Below the pieces are notes generated by a model. The model was not told the origin of the DNA, ran no database searches, and saw only the letters and a list, made by a program, of their open reading frames with translations. From Bostrychus sinensis (taxonomy: Eukaryota > Chordata > Actinopteri > Gobiiformes > Eleotridae), in the NCBI GenBank assembly GCA_020698575.1, contig CM036243.1:20854903-20918902 (forward strand): 64,000 bases of DNA, given 5' to 3'. The position numbers and the translations under genes were made by a program. Below are positions 12,768 to 46,295 of the stretch, piece after piece (within the stretch, counting starts at the first letter, position 1; each line of letters starts with the position of its first letter).

Positions 12768-12900
12768 GGGTGCACAGTGGTTAGCGCCCCTGCCTTTCAC
12801 TAAGGATGAGTTTATGGGTTTGATCCTCGGGACGGTCAACACAGTCTTTCTGAGGGGAGTCTGCATGTCGTCCCTGTGCTACTGAGGGTTCCCTCAGGCA
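12768..12900 (+). repeat. tRNA-related SINE-like repeat
   Basis: The head, GTGCACAGTGGTTAGCGCC, and the box GGGTTTGATCC resemble the A and B boxes of an RNA polymerase III promoter. They are followed by GGGGAGTCTGCATGTCGTCC. The whole resembles a short repeat very common in fish genomes. The cloverleaf is not intact, so this is not a tRNA gene. Confidence 0.5.
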
Positions 12901-13587
12901 GGCCGTTGACAGGCTTGCTGGGACCTGGGGCAAGAAGGATTCACATGGGGCCCCTTATAATAAAAAAGCTTCAGAGGGACCATTTCTGGGCCCCACTGAC
13001 CCTGAGGCCCGGGACTACAGAGCCCATTAAACCAGCACTAAACCAGGTTAAAACTGGGTCTAAATCAAGACTAAAATTGTTCTTCTCTATTTTTCTATAT
13101 TCTCTGTCTTCTCTGTTCTTCTACTCTATATTTACTTATTTATTTTTGATTATTTTGCTTTTTTTTTCTGTGTAGGCAAAGCCAGGGTTAATGTTTTTTA
13201 TGCTATAATATCTCATTGTTTGTTTGTTTTTGTTGTTGCCGTTTTGTAAATTTGTAACATGATTAAAACGATGTCCTCCGTCCACGTCATAATGCACAGA
13301 TCCACTTCAGGCAACAGGATTACCATACAGTTGCATTTGCTATGTAAACAACACAAGCAATACTCACTTCAGCCTTCTGTACTGCAGCCTAAGCCCATTA
13401 ATACGTTGTCTATTGCCCCGTGACAAGTAAAAATATACATGTTCTCGCTTTTTTTAACCACATTTGTTTATAGACACAGTAAAGTGTCCAATGGTGGAAG
13501 TGGAGCACTCATTGTTCTCCTCAGCCGTCCTCCGCCACGCAGTGACATCATTCCCCTTTCACCCAGTTCTCTGCGCGCTGCAGTGAG

Positions 13588-13603
13588 AAGTAACTAGCGG
13601 TCA
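13588..13603 (+). promoter_or_regulatory. DR4 LXR-type element, upstream cluster site 1
   Basis: AAGTAA CTAG CGGTCA is two nuclear-receptor half-sites spaced by four bases. It matches the inverted element in the proximal abca1 promoter (20169-20184) at 15 of 16 positions. It lies about 6.6 kb upstream of the predicted abca1 start, in a comparatively GC-rich stretch. Confidence 0.5.
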
Positions 13604-14348
13604 AAGCGAGCTGCGTCCACGGACCCACGCACAGCCTTGGATTACGAAAGCAGAGACAACATTGGTCTTAGTTTTTCAAGTTTATTTAGAGAAACGTTGA
13701 GCTGCCTTTTTCTTTTCTCACTATAAGCCAATCGGGGACTGCACAATGGTTGTTATGTTTGATGGTGTTAATTTAATTCAGTTAAACTACGCTATAAATC
13801 AGATACAAGCAAGCTTACAGTTTAAAAAAAAAAAAACTTTCTACGCTTAAGACTCGCATAAACGCTTTAATATTATGTTGCCAAACGAGTATATGTACAA
13901 TAATTAGCAAATAGTATCAGTTTTATCGTATATTAATAGTGTTTTATAGATTTGTGGACATGATTGCGTAGTTTCCTTGCTGCTCTTGAACGCCTCCTAC
14001 ATGCCGAAGCTGTAGGCAGAAGGATGATTACAAACCAGGGTTTATTTACCGCAGAATCAAATCTATAGCCAAAGTCATTTCATCCGGTTTATTAAACAAA
14101 CTGTATATCTTTAAACTGGGACCAAAAAAGAAAAAAGAAAAAAAAACATGGCATCAGTGTTTTCTTCACTTTCCAATTCGTTTATGGATACAAAAACAGA
14201 CTCTTGACTGAAATAAATCCATGCATCTATCTAGACAATGGCATATTTTGCAAATCTTCAAATCAAAGAGCAGTAATGGAGAGATGTAGATTTAAATTAG
14301 GAGATCCCATCCCCCTGCCTGTTAACCTGGTTCTCAAACTCTGTGACG

Positions 14349-14364
14349 GGGTTACTATCGGACA
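14349..14364 (+). promoter_or_regulatory. DR4-like element, upstream cluster site 2
   Basis: GGGTTA CTAT CGGACA has the same half-site order and CTAT spacer as the LXR element of mammalian ABCA1 promoters. The second half-site carries A in place of T (CGGACA rather than CGGTCA), which may weaken it. The surrounding 18 bases repeat exactly at site 3. Confidence 0.4.
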
Positions 14365-14396
14365 AACGCTTCCCCTCCCCCATCCCTTGTGCGTTG

Positions 14397-14412
14397 GGGT
14401 TACTATCGGACA
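14397..14412 (+). promoter_or_regulatory. DR4-like element, upstream cluster site 3
   Basis: An exact repeat of site 2, 48 bases downstream: GGGTTACTATCGGACAAA. This looks like a local micro-duplication. Confidence 0.4.
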
Positions 14413-14591
14413 AATCTAGCATCCTCTTCCACTTCTGCCTCTCATCCTTCAAGCTTGCACCCGTATGTTATAGGTTTGTAATGTTGTGTACCACTGTCTG
14501 CCTCTTTCTAATTCCGATGTGCATGATCACAAGAGGAAAAAAACAGAGGTTCATTAATTTGGCTAAAGACGAGCAGAGACGCTGTTGTGTG

Positions 14592-14607
14592 GGGTTACTA
14601 TCGGTCA
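14592..14607 (+). promoter_or_regulatory. DR4 LXR-type element, upstream cluster site 4
   Basis: GGGTTA CTAT CGGTCA differs by one base from the human ABCA1 promoter LXR element (AGGTTACTATCGGTCA, from memory). It is the best match to the mammalian site in the window, better than the proximal promoter site. Confidence 0.6.
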
Positions 14608-15026
14608 CTGTGGAAATGATGAAGCTTGTGTTGCCTCATGACTTACTTTTCCTTAAGATTCGACATAAAATACAATTCATAAAGTTACATTTAAACAGAA
14701 AGCCAAAATCAAAAGTACAGGCATTGCGTGCGTAAAAAAATGATCACCAGTTATTTCGTAACAAGGATGCATGTTCATTAAGCAAACACAAAATGCAAAT
14801 ACTGTCTTCAAATACAAGCAAGCAACAGTTTCATCAGCCTTGAAATTATAGCTTCCTTAGTTTACCCAAATGTAATGGCTATTTACCTTTAGACTAGTAT
14901 ACTTCTTGTAATGGCTTTGGGAACAAGATAGAACAGGTAAGAGATCAAATATGTAAACATTTGAATATTATTTACATAGACGTGTTTATAAAAGTAGAAA
15001 AAGTTATGACATAGATCCAAGTTGAC

Positions 15027-15042
15027 AGGTTAAGCGCGGTCA
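15027..15042 (+). promoter_or_regulatory. DR4 LXR-type element, upstream cluster site 5
   Basis: AGGTTA AGCG CGGTCA has both half-sites identical to the mammalian ABCA1 LXR element but a different four-base spacer. The kept half-sites with a changed spacer suggest selection or independent origin rather than plain copying. Confidence 0.55.
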
Positions 15043-17479
15043 CAGAGCACAGTACTTCCTCAGTTCAATACTTTACCATCATATAAAGGTAAATATTTAC
15101 AAATACCTTTAAATGTGCTTTTTCTATTTAGATAGCACATGAAAAGGCTATCTATAAAGAAACTAAAAGTGTGGGTCCATAAACTTGAATCCTTTTTCTA
15201 GAAACCCCATTCTAAGACTGTCCCAGAATGTCCTGTGTGACCCAAGTGAGCTCCAGCAGGGATATCCCATAAGCCCCTGGGTGTGTGAGCCGCTCCATGC
15301 AGGGCCAGCCATAACAAAGCTATTGTTCTCCATTGAGTAGAAATAATGAAACCTGATAGCTTACAACACCCAATGACAGCCTATTAAGTTTGAAATGGCT
15401 TTATGACTCTTCTGACTGTTTGAACTAATTGCACTTTTATAGAAATAAAAAGCTGACATTTTAAATCCCTTCAGAAATAATCAGGATAAGTTATTATTAT
15501 ACCATTATATGTTAATGAGGTATACGTATGTAGCCTCTGAACTTATCTGGGCATAAAAAGGGCAAGGGTGCAGCCTGATTTAGTTTAAATCTAAATCATC
15601 GCACACTCAACTTCATCCACTTCCATATTCAATGACTTTCTTGAAGTTAGCCTAGATTCTTCAGATGAAAAATGAACTATTATGTAATGTTCACACATAC
15701 AGTGATCATTTATCCTCAATGTTCAGTCATGCAGACAGTTCAAGTCCTTCCTTGATGGATTAAATGGCTAATCTCTTTGAATGAGAGCTTTAATGGGAGC
15801 CTGCTGGGAGACCTGACTGTACCCATCACAAGAACATGGACCATATCTTTTCATGCACTAGTTTTAATGTCAGACATGACTGGTTACAGGCACATTCTAT
15901 ACCCATTCAGTGTCTTCATATTATACTGTAAGGGTATAAATAATAAATAATATGGCAAAACTCAGATATATATTATATTACGTTAGCACAGAGTTAGCAT
16001 GTTACATCAATTAATGTTTCCCCTTGAAAACATTTGTAAAGAAGACTTCCAGAAGAATATTTGTGATTGGATAAAGCACCAGATATTGACGGTCTTTTTT
16101 CTAGGTCAGCAGTTTCCAAAGTGGGGTCCGGGGCTCCCTAGGGGGGGCCACGAAGGTACTGCAGGAGGGTCCCGAGAGGTTGAAATTAATTACAGTACTT
16201 ATTCAAAAATAATACTTCAAAACAATTTTAGCCAACAGTCAGCATTTTTTTTAAGGTTTTTATAGAAATCTTTGGAGAAAAATCTGAAATAGTCTTCTGA
16301 ATAAAGTGAAGTTTTATGGTTGGTGGTCCACGTGGGATTTTTGGAAATTTGAGGGGGCTGCAACAATCTTGACTTTGAGAATGGGTGTTCGAGGTAATCA
16401 CAGCTACAACTCATGAGCCTAGCCTGCCAGACAAACTCTTTATCTATTCTATACAAAGTAGTCAGTCTGGTACCGCTTCACTTTAATGTAATATCTATGG
16501 GCAAAACAACCACAGGCAGGGCAACCAATCAAAGAAACAAAGGGGGGGAGGCACCACTGACCTGTATTTAAAACAAACCTTGAGGATTCTTGCCAGTTTT
16601 GCCATAAAACACCAGAATACGCCACAGCAGCTCTATACTTATTTCTGAACGGGGACAGCAGCATAAGCCAGTTTTACAAATACTAGCGGCAAAAGTGGGT
16701 TTGTTTGAATGTGGACCTTACGTCGGACGTCAGCGGGACTTACAAGACGAAGAAAAAAATCACACAGAGGACTGAACAAAATGCGGACTTCAGCAGCATC
16801 AACAAGTGACAAAGGAAAACACTAAACAGCATTAGTCATCATCATTAAATTTGCTCTGGTGCCATCTTGGTTATTTCTGGTTTAGTGTCTTTATTTGTAA
16901 GACGCACTGCACATAAACAAATTGACCAAGAAAAACGCTTCGCTGTGAGTGAGGAACCAGACTGTCCTGCTTTCGAAAAGAAAGTAGGAGGGGCAGGCTG
17001 GCCAGGCCAATGACTCAGAGCCAAAAACACAACTGCTACAAGAGCAAAACAATGTGTTAATTTTAAAAAGTTTAGCAGCATACATTCCATTTTTTAGCAT
17101 TGCAATGTTGTTGACAAATATCACTAAGAGGCTTGTTGGTATCCCACACCTAAAACACAGCCACTCTCGACAGTACTGCCACATCATTGGCCCGAACTGC
17201 CAGCAATGTGAACCCAAACAAATTAGCACGAGTCTGAAAAGATGGATTTTTGCAAGTTAATTCAAATTTTACAAGAATGCTGGTTACTGCTGGTTACTGT
17301 AAATTATGTGAAGTCAAAATAGTATTGTTTTATGTATTGTTGCACCTATGCCACCTCAATAATCACATAGTTTTCAGAAGTGGAAAGTAACTTCCACTTC
17401 ACAACATTTTACTGCTATGAATAAACTGTGAAGGGAAAAATGTTACTGGAATACAAAAGTAAAAGTGGTAGCAGTAGTG

Positions 17480-17480
17480 A

Positions 17481-17513
<33 letters not shown>

Positions 17514-17519
17514 CAGTAG
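17480..17519. repeat. (GTA)n microsatellite
   Basis: A GTA trinucleotide run with a GCA interruption at its end. Confidence 0.9.
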
Positions 17520-17795
17520 TAAAAGTTGCAGCAATAACAGTAGTGGCAGGAATAGTGCTTTCTAGTTCTTCTTTCTATCAGTAAAGTTTTTAGTACTTTG
17601 TAACTTTTTGCTTAACTTTTCACCATTGACAACAATACATTTTATTTTTATAATTCAGTACAACTTGTAATTCTCATTGAGTGTCAACATTTTGAAGTAG
17701 CAGTATATTTATGTGTGTCAGTGTATTTACCAATACAAAGAATATCAATAGGCGTTGACCCTAGGGACTGTGCAATTAATTACACAATATTAATA

Positions 17796-18962
17796 TGTAA
17801 TAATATAGCCGCAAGCGGCGATGGTAGGCCCTCGCCTGCCCAGACCTGGGACAGATTTGCCAAAACTTGCCAAATTTTTAGACGTGGCTCTTTAAAAAAT
17901 TTCCAAATGTGACATAATTCTGTGGTTCCAAAGGTTTACATTGTATAGAAATCCCATTGGAATATAATGGGGAGTTTCTGACATTGCCATGGCAAAACCG
18001 TACAAGGTAAAGCATGGCTCCTATTGACTTTTTTCATTGGTGTGAGCTGATGGATTTCTCTGCCAAATTTCGTACATTTTCAATAAAGTTTTTTTTTTTT
18101 TTTTGCCCTCTCATAGGGATTTTTACCTCACTCTGCAGGGGGCAGACACTGACATTTTTTCTTCTTTTATGCTCAAAGGCCCATGGAGTAAATAAGTGAT
18201 TAAAATTTGATCCACACTGGGCTCTGCATGTGTGAGATATAACAAATTAGGGGTTGTTAGAGAGCCACAGAATACACATGAAATTTGGGGCTGTGCTGAG
18301 GCAACACCGTTTAATTTTCTACAAAACCTTCAACAACTTTTGGTCAGACACCTCTCCAGATGGTGGTGACAAAATTTGAGGTCATTTACTTAAACGCCCT
18401 CAGACGAGTTTGTTAAAATGTAAAGGCTGCAAATCAGCGAGTCATGTGATCAATCCAAGATGGCCAACTTCCGGCTGGTCAGGGGGCGTGGCCACAATAT
18501 TTTTTTTGTTCATACGGACATGAAGCATATGTGTACCAAATTTCGTTTGGCTCCGTCAAAGTAAGCGCTGGGACGTCCCATTGGCTGAAGTGTATATTTG
18601 GGACATCACCATGGCAACAGGATGGGAGATGGGGTGGGGCCATCGTTAACTTTTTTGATGAAGGTCATGTGACAGATATGTGTAACAAATTCCGTTAGTG
18701 TACAATCCGTTAGCGTTGCGCTTGTCATTAACCTCATCAAAGGACGTGTGCCCGAAATTTTGTCCCAGCAATTACAAATATGCTGCATTCGCGGCACACA
18801 CCCATATCACCGGACACGGTATGACCTCATGAGTGTGGCTATTAGTGTTTGATCAATGGTGAGCGCTTTGCTCTCTGTTTGGATGCGCTTCGCGAACTTC
18901 GGGGACAGTGCTCTTCAGTTACAATGGGCCCTACACCCTCCTTGGGGCTCGGGCCTAATAAA
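17796..18962 (+). repeat. dispersed ~1.2-kb fish repeat
   Basis: It begins near ATATAGCCGCAAGCGGCGAT and ends near GGGGCTCGGGCCTAATAA. No open frame of note is present. Its identity as an interspersed repeat is shown within this window: 56641-56880 is the reverse complement of about 18330-18560, sharing CTTAAACGCCCTCAGACGA, GTGGCCACAATAT and GACATGAAGCATATGTGTAC. Confidence 0.7.
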
Positions 18963-19813
18963 CAATAGCATTGGTGCCGTGTAGCAAGTGTAGGAGTAAT
19001 TCATTTGTGTTTGTGTGTCATGCTGAAAAGTGTCCAAGTGCTCCTTGAGACAGGCTGTTACTGTTTAACCATGCTCAACAGAATGGAAAGGCTCTTGGAC
19101 ATATTAAACACACAATGTTTTACTTTTTCTTGAAGTCTTTGCAAAGATGGATTCTTTGCAAAACATGCTTGAACTTGTGTTAGCCTACGCAACAAAAAAA
19201 TTAATGACAAGACACACTCAGAGGCATAAAAGTTCCTTCCTCCACACAACAAAATCTAACCATTTAGTCATTTTCCTTTTCATGACCTTTCATGGATATT
19301 TTAAAACAATCTGCTTGTTACATTAAGAGTAATGTTGCTCTACATCACAAATGAAAAAAAAAAAAAAAAAAAACACCTTGGCATGTTAGTAATTGAGGTA
19401 AAAAATATATGGCTTTTGTGACCTGCACTTGACCCTTTGTACCATCAGAGCAATTTTATTGAAGTTTATTACAGGTCATTACCAGGTCATGATTACTTTG
19501 AATTTGTGTATCAAATTAATAAGCAAAGTAAATGTAATGCATATGTATTAATGTCTATTCTAATAATATATTGTAAAACAGTGTGGATATGTACACACCA
19601 CATGCACATGGTCTGTGAATTTGTGGTTTTGATGAATTAAAGCCGAATGTGCAAATGAAGCAATGTCAAGTTGACATCCATCCATTTATTTACTAAGCTG
19701 CTTATCTTCAGGATCAGGGAGGGCTGTGGGGAGAAGAGCAATCCAAACTCAGATCAGCACTGACAGGCATATTACACGTTAGACACATTTTCACCATATT
19801 TTTTTTAAACTTT

Positions 19814-19823
19814 TTATTTATTT

Positions 19824-19864
<41 letters not shown>
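19814..19864. repeat. (TTTA)n microsatellite
   Basis: A tetranucleotide TTTA run followed by T-rich sequence. Confidence 0.95.
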
Positions 19865-20133
19865 TGTTTTTTTTGTTTGTTTTTTTTGTGTTTTTTTTTT
19901 AAGAAAACAGACTGTGTTATAGATGTGTGAAATAAATTTGGATTGAACGGGCTATTGATTTAAATGTTTGTTTTAAATATGCAGATGTTACAGATTGTAT
20001 GCACTTATTAGGATAATGCTGCTTTTTAATATAGAGCATTTGATAATACAACAAATCAATAGCTATGCATTTTTCTATAGAAGCGAATTCAACGTTGTAT
20101 GTGCCTGTCTCTTTAAGAGATGTTTTGACTCTG

Positions 20134-20139
20134 CACGTG
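20134..20139 (+). promoter_or_regulatory. abca1: E-box in abca1 promoter
   Basis: A perfect CACGTG palindrome, followed by CTTTC, about 90 bases upstream of the TATA box. Mammalian ABCA1 promoters carry a CACGTG E-box at a similar place. There it binds bHLH factors such as USF and is linked to repression. Conservation is judged from memory. Confidence 0.7.
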
Positions 20140-20143
20140 CTTT

Positions 20144-20153
20144 CCTTATATGG
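20144..20153 (+). promoter_or_regulatory. abca1: perfect CArG box (SRF site)
   Basis: CCTTATATGG fits the serum response factor consensus CC(A/T)6GG exactly. It lies 4 bases after the E-box and 15 bases before the LXR element. I do not recall this site in the mammalian ABCA1 promoter. Confidence 0.5.
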
Positions 20154-20168
20154 CGCACCAACAAAGGA

Positions 20169-20184
20169 TGACCGCTAGTTACCT
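20169..20184 (-). promoter_or_regulatory. abca1: DR4 LXR response element of the proximal abca1 promoter
   Basis: TGACCGCTAGTTACCT reads on the minus strand as AGGTAA CTAG CGGTCA, a direct repeat with four-base spacing. Mammalian ABCA1 promoters hold TGACCGATAGTAACCT in the same orientation and the same place upstream of the TATA box (from memory), and LXR/RXR heterodimers bind it on oxysterol loading. Two of 16 bases differ. The following CTCTGC is also shared. This supports direct sterol induction of the fish gene. Confidence 0.85.
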
Positions 20185-20222
20185 CTGCCTCTCTCCTCTG
20201 CTCGCTCCGCACCGAGGCGCAC

Positions 20223-20229
20223 TATAAAA
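20223..20229 (+). promoter_or_regulatory. abca1: TATA box of abca1
   Basis: TATAAAA lies 39 bases downstream of the LXR element. Transcription would start near 20250-20260. The mammalian ABCA1 promoter also has a TATA box in this arrangement. Confidence 0.8.
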
Positions 20230-20249
20230 CCCTGGCCGAGGAAAAAATA

Positions 20250-20389
20250 CCGTTTTACAAGACGCTGAGACGGACAGCAACCAGGACTGAGAAAACAAAA
20301 GCTTTTCAACTATTAAGTCTTTTACTTTGACCGTCCTTATTTATGAGAAGAGAACGATTGGATATTAAAGACAAACAGCGACAAGCTCG
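20250..20389 (+). other. abca1: abca1 non-coding exon 1 (5' UTR)
   Basis: The start is inferred from the TATA box. The end is set by a clear splice donor, CTCG followed by GTGAGT at 20390. No long open frame runs through it. As in mammals, the first exon is untranslated and the start codon lies in exon 2. Confidence 0.7.
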
Positions 20390-22015
20390 GTGAGTTTCGA
20401 GTTTTATTTTTTTCGGGGTGATTTGAGTTTCTTTGTTCATGAAAAAAAAAAATAGTAACTAAGATTAGCGGGTATGCCTGGGTGAAAAATGTGAATAAAA
20501 ACGTTCTGCACAAGTCTCCTTTTGTTTTGGCTAGTTTTTGCTTTGGCTAGTAAACACAAAAATGGTAAATTTTGGTAATTTTTGATGGTCTTTGTGTAAG
20601 TTCGTGGTCTCTCAGTTTGACGTGACATGCTGCGTGGTGAATGGACATGACATGATGAAGACGGTTTCGAGTCTTAGATAAAATGTCATCACTATTTTAT
20701 GTAGATTTTTTGTTGTTTTTTACCTTGTTTTCATTTCCATTGACCGTCTGTCTTTTGTGAATAAAACGAGTCAAGAAAAGTGCAGTTAAAAGCGACTTCC
20801 GGTTTGGGGAATAAAAAATAAAAGCCTCTTATTGCGAACAAATTGTTCTTACAAAAATAAGTTATAGTATAAGCGTTGGAAGCAGCAACATATAGTTATT
20901 GTTTGTTTATATCTTCTATTTTGAATGTTCAAAGCATCTGTTCTCCCAAATTGGCAATGACATATTTTCTTTAAACGTGTGTTTTGTAGTTAAAAGTTTG
21001 CTGCTTTTATGTTGAATTCTAAATTAGTCTTCGGTTAGGGTAGTTTTGTCTGAGATGACGTGGACTGTAGTTGAGCATCGCGAAGCCCAATGACCGACAG
21101 TAACCTCAGCTCGGTGGAACAATAAACCTCAAGCACAGAAGTCACTTGGATAGACGACGAGCTTTGTCTTTGTTGTCTTTTAGTTGCAGTTGCATTGGTT
21201 TTTAAAAATTATCCTATAAATGAATACGATTTTTACTGGTTTTGTTGCGTTTTTAAGTCTAGTGTTAGCTGAAGGATCAGTGCTGTACATCACTATGCAA
21301 TGCAGAAGATGCATGGCATATATGGTTTGTTGTTAGTTTGCAATATGCATTATGGTTTTGGTTTTATTATCATTAATGGCAAATTTGAGAAATCACTAAA
21401 ACCATCGACTTAACATCTAGGCTAGATCATATCTTCTTGTTTACTATGTTCATGAATTGTTCGCTTATGTAGGAAACACGACATATAGCAGAAGACATAT
21501 GAGTGTGATAACACGTGATGCAGAAATGATGGTAAACAAGTATAAAATGATAGTGTTTCTGATGGCCACTAGAGGCGCCCTGGCTCTGCACCATTTGGAG
21601 CTTGTAACAAACAGCTGAGAAGTGCTTTTATCTCAGCGGAGATTTTAAGGCTGCGATAACCAAAGCTATTCTCCTAATGACGATCTAATGATTTCATATA
21701 GGCCTATACAGTGGGGGCATGTCTGTACACGAGAGGGTAGAAAGGAAATCATACTGGTCCGACTAACATCTGGTCCAAGTGACTCAACAGTGGTGTACAA
21801 GCTGTTGACGCAAAATGGAGGCACTAGACTTCAGGAATTAACTTGTTTGTTCAAATAAAAAAATATATTGTAATACGTCCAATAAAATTAAATAAATGAA
21901 AAAGTGACAACATAAAGCCATTCTGTACCAGTGGTGGTGAATTAGGCTACATCTTCACCCAGACCAACAGCTACAGATGCGCGCTTGTAACCTAATAAGC
22001 CCATATTGCTTTTTT

Positions 22016-22016
<1 letters not shown>

Positions 22017-22060
<44 letters not shown>
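22017..22060. repeat. (CT)n microsatellite
   Basis: A CT dinucleotide run of about 44 bases in abca1 intron 1. Confidence 0.95.
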
Positions 22061-22064
<4 letters not shown>

Positions 22065-22660
22065 AAATCACAAATACTGAGGTGGGAGTGCACTGTCTCT
22101 CCTATTATAAAAATATATATATTTTTTGTATAAAATAGGTTAGACGGGGCTGGCGTCACTGTCACTTGTATTTACTGCGAAAAACGAACATTGTACAAGG
22201 GTCACAGTTGTTTGTTGATTTCAAACTATCTGCTATTGCGCCATTTCATCAATTCCGCTGAGCTTACTAAGGCTACAAAGTGCAGCATTAACTTAGTGTG
22301 CTTAAGGTACTTGTCCTAGGAACACAGTGTTGGCAACAATGTCAGAAACAATATTTGGTACATGAATGGAGGACATCATGTGTTCATTGACATGTGTCCT
22401 TGACAAAAATGCAGTCTCATATTCTTTCAGTGCGGTCTTGTAACTGTCGCGAAAAACAAAAATAATGATGATTTGTTTAGAAGAATTTATAAAGGTTTAA
22501 AAACCTAGGAGCCTACTATTTCATCACAGATTGAGGAAGACCTTTTAGCAAGGCCCATCAAATGTATAACTTGGCATTTACCTGGTGAACATTTTGACAT
22601 GATTAAAGGGTTGCAAATAATGTTTGCCCCATTCACTGCCCACCACTCAGGCGTCATCAT

Positions 22661-22673
22661 GGTCAAGTTGACC
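22661..22673. promoter_or_regulatory. estrogen-response-element-like palindrome
   Basis: GGTCA AGT TGACC is a perfect 13-base palindrome with the ERE core (inverted half-sites, three-base spacer). On the minus strand the flank extends it to AGGTCA ACT TGACCA. It lies 400 bases upstream of abca1 exon 2. Function is inferred from the motif only. Confidence 0.35.
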
Positions 22674-23093
22674 TTTGGATTGATGAAGCCACATTAAGTA
22701 GACCTGAGTCCGCCTCTGACGTCCTCACTTCTCAGTTCATTTTTGCCCAGCCTCGCCGTACACTGCTGTTTTAAGTTGATACTGCTGGTATTATTCCTTT
22801 ATTTTAAAATTAAGATTTTTGTGGTACTTTTGCATATTTAGTAACTTCAGTCTTTTATGGTCCTGTATTAACTTTAGTCTCTTGTCACCTGTGTTCAGTA
22901 ACAAACTCAAGTTCTAGGTTTGTTTTTTCATCTATTAGAGACCTTTTGTTAGCAGTTCTTGGATTTGGGTGTTGACTTTGCCAGAGTGTTACTGATCACC
23001 TTTTGGTGTTTGTTGTGACTAACCCTCACTTCATCTTGTGGGTTTTTTAGTGAAGAGCTGGAGTGGGCTCAGTGAGGTTGGGAAGACAGCAAC

Positions 23094-46077
<22,984 letters not shown>

Positions 46078-46278
46078 TTCCTAGCTGCACCATCAGTCTA
46101 TAGGCTTCACCCAGCCACCACCACTACATATGGGCCTCTAACTGAGGAGGAGGCGGACTATGTTTTTATATTTTTAGTCTTTTTTTAATTGTTAACATTT
46201 CTCAGTTGACCTGCAGTAAGGCACAGCCTCTTGATACATTTGAGGCAAAGACTGCAGGTGCTGTGACAGACACTGAAA

Positions 46279-46285
46279 CAATGCA
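46279..46285 (+). promoter_or_regulatory. abca1: miR-33 seed match 1 in abca1 3' UTR
   Basis: CAATGCA pairs with nucleotides 2-8 of miR-33 (seed UGCAUUG). It lies 202 bases after the stop codon. miR-33, hosted in srebf introns, represses ABCA1 in mammals through closely spaced sites near the start of the 3' UTR. Confidence 0.65.
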
Positions 46286-46288
46286 AAT

Positions 46289-46295
46289 CAATGCA
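46289..46295 (+). promoter_or_regulatory. abca1: miR-33 seed match 2 in abca1 3' UTR
   Basis: A second CAATGCA starts 10 bases after the first. The tight pair mirrors the arrangement I recall for mammalian ABCA1. Confidence 0.65.

Larger units (their letters stand above)
15043..20130. other. abca1 upstream intergenic DNA
   Basis: No gene seen. It contains a head-to-head SOX-like motif at 15313-15328, a fish repeat fragment at about 16103-16200 (GTTTCCAAAGTGGGGTCCGG), the (GTA)n run near 17480, a roughly 1.2-kb dispersed repeat at 17796-18962 and the (TTTA)n run near 19814. Open frames here are repeat-derived or lack family similarity. Confidence 0.6.
20390..23050 (+). other. abca1: abca1 intron 1
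   Basis: A 2.7-kb intron without genes. It contains the (CT)n run at 22017-22060 and an estrogen-response-element core at 22661-22673. The acceptor TTTTTTAG ends at 23050. Exon 2 then has 43 untranslated bases before ATG 23094. Confidence 0.7.

Noticed and set aside
14204..14735. Overlapping open frames of 71 and 130 codons over the LXR-like cluster
   Set aside because: They repeat a short GVTIGQ phrase only because the DNA motif GGGTTACTATCGGACAAA is duplicated. No protein family is seen.
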